Of a stretch of DNA of 25,269 nucleotides, positions 17,701-23,168 are shown one piece after another (positions within the stretch are counted from its first letter, which is position 1; each line of letters starts with the position of its first letter). The position numbers and the translations under genes were made by a program. Origin of the DNA: Spirochaetes bacterium RBG_16_67_19. GTDB lineage: Bacteria; Spirochaetota; Spirochaetia; SZUA-6; DRHE01. The stretch is from assembly GCA_001829505.1 (NCBI GenBank), contig MIBK01000065.1:1-25269 (forward strand). Direction: 5' to 3'. The notes under the pieces were generated by a model. The model saw nothing but the letters and a program-made list of their open reading frames with translations, was not told the origin of the DNA and ran no database searches.

Positions 17701-18008
17701 CCGCCGCGGCCTCCCGCGCCACGACGCTGCTGGCCAAGGAACGGCTCACCCCGGAATCGGCCATTTCCCAGGTCGTGGACGAGAATTGCGACGGCTGCGC
17801 GTATTGCATCGATCCGTGTCCGTACCACGCGCTGACGCTCATCGAGTACATGAAGGGCGGGGCGGTCAAGAAAACCGTCGAGGCCAATGAGGCGCTGTGC
17901 AAGGGCTGCGGCGTCTGCCAGGCCACCTGCCCCAAGAACGGGATCTTCGTGAAGCATTACCGGATCGACCAGATCGCGGCGGTGGTGGAGGCGGCCCTGG
18001 TGCCGTAG
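14763..18008 (+). CDS. NuoG-like iron-sulfur module fused to HdrA (lacking HdrA N-terminus)
   Basis: 1081-aa fusion from ATG 14763. Residues 1-200 are NuoG/HydA-like: a [2Fe-2S] site (Cys34, Cys45, Cys48, Cys64), then two ferredoxin motifs, CILCGLCTRVC and CLACGACQWVC. The usual His-Cys third cluster is missing. From about residue 206 (IYIPYPQ) the protein is HdrA. CVHFRKARELDACKACQQFC starts at 225, followed by CVGSR at 327 with YCSSVCC, FVCHCGRNIGG, ASCTPRTHEPLF and MANIRDQCSWVH. A complete FAD-binding GGGVAG is at 670, a second CVGSR at 814, and two C-terminal [4Fe-4S] motifs at about 1009 and 1046. HdrA is the flavin-bifurcating subunit; here it would take NAD(H) electrons through the NuoG part and H2 electrons through MvhD, encoded next. 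The N-terminal GxGxxG segment of the first HdrA domain is absent and is found in the NuoE fusion at 10884. Confidence 0.9.
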   Translation: MINLTIDGQKASAAPDRSVLEVCRQSGIKIPALCYHPALPAYGACRLCLVEVEERGRSKITASCLFPVREGLVVRTNTDTVIQRRRIMAELLLARCPSSEAVQAIAAEIGVTESRFPKKNEDCILCGLCTRVCSELMKTGAIDFTGRGNRRKVQPAYNRSSPLCLACGACQWVCPTGVGLLEKASARPPRPILSEFDAGLAGRPSIYIPYPQAIPKAAVIDSQTCVHFRKARELDACKACQQFCQAGAIDYEQQEELIDLDIGAVVIAPGFELCDHTLRAEYGFGQYPNVLSSLQFERVLSASGPYQGIVRRPSDGREPQRIASIQCVGSREEEANYCSSVCCMYAVKHALMAKEHAPGVEYTIFFMDLRAFGKGFDAYYQRAQEAGVRFVRARPATVEQVGEKGDLRIKYLNERGEFKDEEFDLVVLSAGMRPAMRAAELAHRLGVAQGDNGYCLTRPLEPLASSRPGVLVCGTFTEPKDIPETVMQASGAAASAMAMLAEARGTLVAPKHYPPEKDVSGEEPRIGVFVCHCGRNIGGVVNVPEVVEYARSLPNVEYAEENLYTCSTDSQAKMRQAIEEHRLNRVVVASCTPRTHEPLFRDTLREAGLNPYLFEMANIRDQCSWVHMHEPEKATRKSRALVRMAVAKARLIEALAERTLPLNHDALVVGGGVAGMTAALALADQGFGVHLVERESELGGHAQHVRYLFDGQDPQDFLSRLVQRTLGHSKIATHLGTRVAGIEGFVGNFKTRLAANGDGLEVEHGAVIVATGAEILQTSEYLYGQNERVLTQVEFEQKLSRAEVAADTIVMIQCVGSRETERPYCSRLCCAQAIRNALKLKEQRPRANLFVLYRDIRTYGFSEQYYRTAREKGVRFIRYEPESKPEVSAAEAGLQIKIRDPILNRMLRIDCDLLVLSTAVVPRAGGQELAQMLKVPLNQDRFFLEAHLKLRPVDFATDGVFLCGLAHSPKNLEETIVQATAAASRATTLLAKERLTPESAISQVVDENCDGCAYCIDPCPYHALTLIEYMKGGAVKKTVEANEALCKGCGVCQATCPKNGIFVKHYRIDQIAAVVEAALVP

Positions 18009-18023
18009 GGAGAAAGCTGTGGT

Positions 18024-18443
18024 ATGAGCGAAGAGCAATTCGAGCCGATCATCGTGGCCTTCTGCTGCAACTGGTGCTCGTACGCCGGCGCGGACCTGGC
18101 AGGGACCTCGCGGCTGCAGTACCCGCCGAACGTGCGCATCGTGCGGGTCATGTGCTCCGGCATGGTGCATCCGAAGCTGGTGATGGACGCTCTGAACAAA
18201 GGCGCCGACGGGGTGTTGATCTGCGGCTGCCACCCGGGCGACTGCCACTACCTGGAAGGCAATTTGAAGGCCCAAAAGCGCGCGGAGGCGATCGGGCTCC
18301 TGCTCGAGGATTTCGGCCTGGAACCCGAGCGCTTCCGCCTGGAATGGGTCTCCGCCTCGGAGGGTCCGCGCTTCGCCCAGGTCATGACCGACATGGTCGA
18401 GGCGGTCAGGAGCCTCGGACCCAGTCCGTACCGGGCGGCGTAG
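18024..18443 (+). CDS. mvhD: MvhD, [2Fe-2S] subunit linking hydrogenase to HdrA
   Basis: 139-aa protein from ATG 18024. MvhD carries electrons from the MvhA/MvhG hydrogenase to HdrA in H2-dependent bifurcating complexes. The family's cysteine pattern is complete: FCCNWCSYAGAD (Cys14, Cys15, Cys18), VMCSGM (Cys44) and CGCHPGDCHY (Cys67, Cys69, Cys74). The length fits stand-alone MvhD, about 140 residues. It follows the NuoG-HdrA fusion by 15 bp and leads the mvhD-mvhG-mvhA set, so both HdrA proteins encoded here are potential partners. Confidence 0.95.
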   Translation: MSEEQFEPIIVAFCCNWCSYAGADLAGTSRLQYPPNVRIVRVMCSGMVHPKLVMDALNKGADGVLICGCHPGDCHYLEGNLKAQKRAEAIGLLLEDFGLEPERFRLEWVSASEGPRFAQVMTDMVEAVRSLGPSPYRAA

Positions 18444-18452
18444 GAGAAAGGC

Positions 18453-18665
18453 ATGGCCGCCACCGTGCGTTTTTTCGACCGGCGGAAGTTCATGTGGGAC
18501 GGCGAGGCCTACGAATCGGTCGCCGCCGCCGAGGCGAAGCAGAAAGGCTACGAGGCCCAGGGGTTCGAGACCCAACGCTTCGAAGAGGAAGGCCAGGCTT
18601 TGGTGTACACGCGCAGGGTCGTGAAAGAAATCGTGATCGAAGGAGGAAATCCGAATGCCGGCTAA
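18453..18665 (+). CDS. Small conserved-looking protein of unknown function in the mvh operon
   Basis: 70-aa protein from ATG 18453, with GGAG just upstream (TAGGAGAAAGGC), 9 bp after mvhD and overlapping mvhG by 11 bp. The tight spacing and ribosome sites on both sides support a real gene. It has no cysteines, no signal peptide and no membrane segment. It reads as a charged beta-alpha-beta-like small domain, with RRKFMWDGEAYES, a helix AAAEAKQKGYEAQGF, and a basic strand LVYTRRVVKEIVIEG. I do not recognise a family. Its place between the electron-transfer subunit and the hydrogenase small subunit suggests an accessory or assembly role, which is inference only. Confidence 0.75.
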   Translation: MAATVRFFDRRKFMWDGEAYESVAAAEAKQKGYEAQGFETQRFEEEGQALVYTRRVVKEIVIEGGNPNAG

Positions 18666-19617
18666 AGTCGCGGAGGAATGGTTGAACATTTGCGGTGGCT
18701 GCGAGGTGAGCATCCTCGACATCGGAGACCCGCTCCTGGGGCTGCTGCCCCAGCTCCAGTTCGTGCACATGCCCGTGCTCATGGACCATAAGTACTTTGG
18801 GCAGACCGGGGAGGGCACGACGCTGGAAATCCCGCAGGCGGATGTCGGGATCATCAGCGGCGGGGTGCGCAACGAGAAGGAAAAACACGTGGCCGAAGCC
18901 ATGCGCCAGTCCTGCAAGACGCTGATCGCGCTGGGCTCCTGCGCCTGCTTCGGCGGGATCCCGGCCCTGGCGAACATGTGGAAGCTGGAGGAGCTGTACG
19001 AAAAAGTGTATCGCGGTTCCAAGACCACGGAACCCGCGGCCACCCCCAACCAGAACCTGCCGCCGCTCCTGGATTCGGTGAAGGCGGTGGACGAGGTTGT
19101 GAAGGTGGACGCCTACATCCCGGGCTGCCCGACGGCCCCGGAAATCATCGTGCAGGCGCTTACCGCGGTGTTGGAGGGCAAGCCTTTCACGCTGCCGGAA
19201 CGCTCCGTCTGCGACGACTGCCCCGTGAAACGGGAAAAAAAGGCTTCCGGCGGGACGCTGAAGCGGCCGCTGGAGGACATCTCGGTCAAGCAGGGCGAAC
19301 CCTGGGAAAACACCCGCTGCTTCATGGAACAGGGCTACCTGTGCCTCGGGCCCGTGACTCGAGCAGGATGCGCCACAGGGACCGAGGCCGAGGGGCACGT
19401 GAAAGTACCCCGCTGCATCAAGGGCCACATGCCCTGCCGCGGCTGTTTCGGCCCGATCCGCCAGGGCGCCAACCCCCTCGTGGACATGATGGGCGCGCTG
19501 ACCTCCATCGGACTGGACGCGAAGGAGGTCCTGGATCGGCGGGCCTTACTCAACCGTTATATCGGCGGACAGAACCGCCTGCGTCCCCTTCCTCAGAAGC
19601 CTGCGGGTGGGAGGTAA
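18655..19617 (+). CDS. mvhG: Group 3c NiFe hydrogenase small subunit MvhG
   Basis: 320-aa Fe-S subunit of the cytoplasmic Mvh-type hydrogenase, from ATG 18655 behind AGGAGG at 18641-18646. The proximal-cluster motif CGGCE (Cys13, Cys16), GSCACFGGIP and PGCPTAPEI are present, and unlike the sensor subunit encoded upstream the CxxC pair is intact. C-terminal cysteines for two more [4Fe-4S] clusters are in CDDCPVKREKK, CFMEQGYLCLGPVTRAGC and CIKGHMPCRGCFG. There is no Tat signal, as expected for a soluble group 3 enzyme. It passes electrons from the NiFe site in MvhA to MvhD. It lies 6 bp ahead of mvhA. Confidence 0.95.
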   Translation: MPAKVAEEWLNICGGCEVSILDIGDPLLGLLPQLQFVHMPVLMDHKYFGQTGEGTTLEIPQADVGIISGGVRNEKEKHVAEAMRQSCKTLIALGSCACFGGIPALANMWKLEELYEKVYRGSKTTEPAATPNQNLPPLLDSVKAVDEVVKVDAYIPGCPTAPEIIVQALTAVLEGKPFTLPERSVCDDCPVKREKKASGGTLKRPLEDISVKQGEPWENTRCFMEQGYLCLGPVTRAGCATGTEAEGHVKVPRCIKGHMPCRGCFGPIRQGANPLVDMMGALTSIGLDAKEVLDRRALLNRYIGGQNRLRPLPQKPAGGR

Positions 19618-19623
19618 TCCACA

Positions 19624-21072
19624 ATGAGCAAAACGATAACTTTGGCTCCGGTAACAAGAATCGAAGGACATGCGAAGATCAGCATCCAGCTGGACGACGC
19701 GGGGAACGTGGCCGACACCCAGGTCAACGTAGTCGAGCTGCGCGGCTTCGAGAAGTTCTGCATCGGGCGGCCGGTAGAGGAATTGACCCGCATCGTCACC
19801 AGCATTTGCGGGGTGTGCCCCTGGTCGCACCACCTGGCCTCGGCCAAGGCCAACGACGCGGTGTTCGGGGTGACCCCTCCGCCCGCCGGACGGAAGCTCC
19901 GGGAGCTGTGCAACGCGATCGCCTACACGGAGGAGCACATCCTGCATTTCTTCTTCCTGGCGGGCGCCGACTTTGTCATGGGACCGGACGCCGACTATGG
20001 CGTGCGCAACGTGCTGGGCATCGCCCAGGCCAACCCGGAGATCGGCAAGCAGGTCGTGCACAACCGGCACCTGGGCTCCAAAATGCTGAACATAGTCTCC
20101 GGCAAATCGATCCACCCGGTGACCGCCGTGCCGGGCGGCTTCAGCAAGCCGCTCTTGGAAGAGGAGCGTCGGCAGGTGCTGGCCATGGCCAGCGAAGTCC
20201 TGGACTTCGCCAAGTTCGCCATGTCCTTCGCCAAGCAACACATCTTCCCCAAGTATCTGGAGGCGATCAAATCCCTCGGGGTCATCCGGACCGGCTTCCT
20301 GGGTACCGTCACCGCTGACGGCACCATGAACCTGTACGATGGCCAGCTGCGTCTCATGAAGGCGGATGGCACCTATACGGATTTTGCGGCCGACAAGTAT
20401 ACCGACTATATCAGCGAAAAGACGCTGCCCTGGACATACCTGAAGTTCCCCTACGCCAAGGTCTGGGGGGAAGGCTTCGACATGGACCTGACGAAGCCCA
20501 AGGGCATCTACCGCACGAACACCCTGGCGCGTCTGAACGTCTGCGACCGGCTGGCCACGCCGCTGGCCCAAGCCGAGCTGGAGGAATACCGCCAGGCTTT
20601 TGGACGCCCGGCTCAAGCGACCCTGTTGTACAACTACGCGCGTCTGATCGAGCTGCTCTATAACGCCGAATTGGCCGTGCAACTGCTGAACGATCCGGAG
20701 ATCACCAGCAAGGAAACGCGGGTTCCCGTCAAGCCGAGGGCCGCGCGCGGCGTGGGCTGCGTGGAAGCGCCCCGCGGGACGCTCATTCACGACTACGAGA
20801 CGGACGCCGAGGGGATGGTCACCAACCTGAACCTGATCGTCGGCACGACGCACAACAACGCCCCGATCAATATGTCCGTAAAACAGGCGGCACAGAGCCT
20901 GATCAAGGAAGGCAAGTACGACCAGGGCGTCCTGAACCGGGTGGAGATGGCCATCCGGGCGTACGATCCCTGCCTTTCCTGCGCGACGCACACCCTCGAC
21001 GGGAGACTGCCGGTGGCCGTGGAGATCCGCGATGCGCGTGGAGAGATGCTGGATGCATTCGCCAACTGCTGA
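19624..21072 (+). CDS. mvhA: Group 3c NiFe hydrogenase large subunit MvhA
   Basis: 482-aa NiFe catalytic subunit from ATG 19624, with GGGAGG at 19609-19614. It oxidises or evolves H2 in the cytoplasm. The N-terminal nickel-ligand motif is SICGVCPWSHH (Cys62, Cys65), and the C-terminal one is DPCLSCATH (Cys450, Cys453, His456). A 26-residue tail follows His456 and would be removed by a maturation protease; the next gene encodes one. The start LAPVTRIEGHAKI and the internal GVGCVEAPRGTLIHDY are typical. The contrast with the tail-less sensor large subunit at 4618 separates catalytic from regulatory hydrogenase in the same locus. Confidence 0.96.
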   Translation: MSKTITLAPVTRIEGHAKISIQLDDAGNVADTQVNVVELRGFEKFCIGRPVEELTRIVTSICGVCPWSHHLASAKANDAVFGVTPPPAGRKLRELCNAIAYTEEHILHFFFLAGADFVMGPDADYGVRNVLGIAQANPEIGKQVVHNRHLGSKMLNIVSGKSIHPVTAVPGGFSKPLLEEERRQVLAMASEVLDFAKFAMSFAKQHIFPKYLEAIKSLGVIRTGFLGTVTADGTMNLYDGQLRLMKADGTYTDFAADKYTDYISEKTLPWTYLKFPYAKVWGEGFDMDLTKPKGIYRTNTLARLNVCDRLATPLAQAELEEYRQAFGRPAQATLLYNYARLIELLYNAELAVQLLNDPEITSKETRVPVKPRAARGVGCVEAPRGTLIHDYETDAEGMVTNLNLIVGTTHNNAPINMSVKQAAQSLIKEGKYDQGVLNRVEMAIRAYDPCLSCATHTLDGRLPVAVEIRDARGEMLDAFANC

Positions 21073-21592
21073 GCAAGCGCAGTCCGCCTGCGAGGCGACG
21101 CCGGACTACTGCCGGTGCGAAACGCTGGTGCTCGGCTGCGGCAACGTTCTTTTCGGCGACGATGGGTTCGGGCCGGCGGTAGCCGGACGGCTTCGCGGCC
21201 GGCCCGATCTCCCGGAAGCCGTGGTCGTCCTGGAGGTGGGGACGGCGGTGCGCCGGGTGCTGTTCAACGTGATCTTGAGCCCGGTGAAACCGCAAAAGAT
21301 CATCGTGGTGGACGCGGTGGATATGGGCCGAGAACCGGGTGAGGTGTGGACCCTTGAGGCGAGCGAGCTGCCCGGGATCAAGTGCGATGACTTCTCCATG
21401 CACCAGCTGCCGACCTCCAACCTCCTGCGGGAGTTGAACGATCTGGCCGGGGTGGAGGTGCGGTGCGTCGTGGCCCAGGTAGCCGGGGTGCCTGCCGAGG
21501 TCCAACCCGGCCTTTCCGGGCCCGTGCGGCGGGCGATACCGCAGGCGGTACGGAGGATCGAAGAACTATGGCGGAAGAAGAACAGGTCCTGA
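21053..21592 (+). CDS. Hydrogenase maturation protease (HycI/FrcD-type)
   Basis: About 179 aa from ATG 21053, with GGAGAG at 21040-21045; ATG 21032 is an alternative. The start lies inside the end of mvhA, an overlap of about 20 bp. The family motif GCGNVLFGDDGFG, the second acidic site VVDAVDMG and the histidine in FSMHQLPTSNLL supply the nickel-binding residues. It would remove the 26-residue C-terminal tail of MvhA after nickel insertion. The overlap gives coupled translation of protease and substrate. It overlaps hdrC by 25 bp. The sensor large subunit should not need it. Confidence 0.9.
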   Translation: MHSPTAEQAQSACEATPDYCRCETLVLGCGNVLFGDDGFGPAVAGRLRGRPDLPEAVVVLEVGTAVRRVLFNVILSPVKPQKIIVVDAVDMGREPGEVWTLEASELPGIKCDDFSMHQLPTSNLLRELNDLAGVEVRCVVAQVAGVPAEVQPGLSGPVRRAIPQAVRRIEELWRKKNRS

Positions 21593-22053
21593 CGGTAGGC
21601 GATCTGGATCTCTCGTTCTGCGACGAGCTGGCCGCGCAGCCTGGCGGTGAGCACATCCGCAGGTGCTTCGCCTGCGGCACGTGCGCCGCCGGCTGCCCGA
21701 TCACCGAAGTAGATCCCAACTACAACCCCCGCAAGATCATCCGGCAAGTGCTCTTCGGCCTGCGCCAGGAGGTGCTCTCTTCACCGCTGATCTGGTACTG
21801 CCTGGTCTGCTATCGCTGCTACGCGCGCTGCCCGCAGAAAGTGAACTTCACCGACGTGATGCGGGCGCTGCGCTACCTGGCGGTCAAGGGGCGTTACGCT
21901 TCAAGCGATACCCTGAAGCGCCTGGAGGAGCTGGACCGTTTTACGCAAGTCCTCCGGCATGATCTGGTGGAGTACGGCTTCACGAAGCGCGCCGAGCTTC
22001 TGGAGGCCTTCCGCGGCAAGGTCGAGGAAAGGCTGGGGAACCTGAAACCATGA
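21568..22053 (+). CDS. hdrC: HdrC-like iron-sulfur subunit
   Basis: 161-aa protein from ATG 21568, with GGAGG at 21552-21556. It has two [4Fe-4S] ferredoxin-type motifs: CFACGTCAAGCP (Cys33, 36, 39, 43) and CLVCYRCYARCP (Cys78, 81, 84, 88). DPNYNPRKIIRQVLFGL between them and FTDVMRALRYLA behind the second are characteristic of HdrC. HdrC normally links HdrA to the catalytic HdrB. No hdrB is found next to it; an FrhB-like gene overlaps its stop (ATGA) instead. It therefore probably passes electrons between HdrA and that flavoprotein, or to an HdrB encoded outside the window. Confidence 0.92.
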   Translation: MAEEEQVLTVGDLDLSFCDELAAQPGGEHIRRCFACGTCAAGCPITEVDPNYNPRKIIRQVLFGLRQEVLSSPLIWYCLVCYRCYARCPQKVNFTDVMRALRYLAVKGRYASSDTLKRLEELDRFTQVLRHDLVEYGFTKRAELLEAFRGKVEERLGNLKP

Positions 22054-23168
22054 GCAGCGAGGTGAAGGGCTTTCGGGAGCTGCTGCAGGAAGTCCAACAG
22101 AAAGGCATCTGCGGCAAGTGCGGCGGGTGCGTCGCCTTCTGTTCGGCGGGGGAGTTCCATGCCCTGTCCGCCGGAGGCGACGGCGCGCCTTTCCTGGTGG
22201 ACGAATCCAAGTGCCTGCACTGCGGCATCTGCTACCTGATCTGCCCGCAAATCAAGGCCCTGGACCAGGAGCTCAGGCAGAAGACGGGTTGGAAGGCGCC
22301 CATCGGCCCGCAGCGCCGCCTGGCCTCCGCCCGCGCTCATTCCCGGAAAATCCGCAATGTGGCCACCGATGGCGGCGTGGTGACCGCGCTGCTCTCATAT
22401 GCCTTGAAAAAGCACCTGATCCAGGCGGCGATCGTGTCCCGCCGGGTCGGTCCGCTCTCCCGGGAGGCGATGGTGGCCATGAGCATGGAAGAGCTGTTGG
22501 AGGCCGCCGGCTCGCACTTTGAAGAGTCCCATCCCGTCCGCGCCTTCGGCGAACGATACACGACCTTCTCCCCGGGGGTGCGGGAGGTAAAGTCCCTCGG
22601 GAAGCGCGATCTGCACCGGGTCGCCCTGGTCGGCACGCCCTGTCAGATTTTTACGATCCGCAAGATGCAGCTGCTCAACGTGCTTCCGGCCGACAGCGTC
22701 GTGCTCACGATCGGCCTGTTCTGCATGGAAAACTTCAGCTTCGACGCCAAGACCCGGCGGGCGTTGGAAAAGAATCTGTCCGTCAAGCTGGGTCAGATCC
22801 ACAAGCTGAACATCAAGGATGACGTAGAGGTCACCACGACGAAAAAGGAAGTGGTCCACATTCCCTTCAAGTTGCTGGATGAGTTCGCCAGGCCGGCCTG
22901 TTTCGCCTGCACGGATTTCGCCAATGAGTACGCGGACATTTCCTGCGGGGGCATCGGTTCGCCCGACGGCTACACCACGGTCATTTTGCGCACAACCGCC
23001 GGGGAGAGCCTCTACAACCGCGCCAAGGAGGATCAGGCCATCGAGGAGCTGGGCTTCCGCAACCCCGACCGGCGCCGTGAGGCCGGCACGGAAATGATGG
23101 CCAAGATCGTCGCGGCCACCCGGCGCAAGCAGGCGCGTGCCGCCCAAAGCAGGGGAGCGTCGAAGTGA
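22050..23168 (+). CDS. FrhB/FdhB-like flavoprotein (F420 hydrogenase beta-subunit family)
   Basis: 372-aa protein from ATG 22050, overlapping hdrC. It begins with two [4Fe-4S] motifs, CGKCGGCVAFC (Cys21-31) and CLHCGICYLIC (Cys55-65). A FrhB-type body follows, with NVATDGGVVTALLSYAL, LVGTPCQIFTIRKMQ, GLFCMENFSF and the C-terminal CFACTDFANEYADISCGGIGSP. Family members bind FAD and reduce F420 or exchange electrons with ferredoxin. In bacteria the substrate is usually unproven, and nothing in the window shows F420 synthesis. Placed between hdrC and hdrA, it occupies the slot commonly held by hdrB and could provide another redox outlet for the complex. It overlaps hdrA by 4 bp (GTGA). Confidence 0.88.
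   Translation: MSSEVKGFRELLQEVQQKGICGKCGGCVAFCSAGEFHALSAGGDGAPFLVDESKCLHCGICYLICPQIKALDQELRQKTGWKAPIGPQRRLASARAHSRKIRNVATDGGVVTALLSYALKKHLIQAAIVSRRVGPLSREAMVAMSMEELLEAAGSHFEESHPVRAFGERYTTFSPGVREVKSLGKRDLHRVALVGTPCQIFTIRKMQLLNVLPADSVVLTIGLFCMENFSFDAKTRRALEKNLSVKLGQIHKLNIKDDVEVTTTKKEVVHIPFKLLDEFARPACFACTDFANEYADISCGGIGSPDGYTTVILRTTAGESLYNRAKEDQAIEELGFRNPDRRREAGTEMMAKIVAATRRKQARAAQSRGASK

Noticed and set aside
14703..19049. 1448-codon minus-strand open frame opposite the NuoG-HdrA, mvhD and mvhG genes
   Set aside because: It crosses several well-supported genes in antisense, and its product has no recognisable domain and biased His/Arg/Leu/Gly composition. It is a codon-bias shadow.
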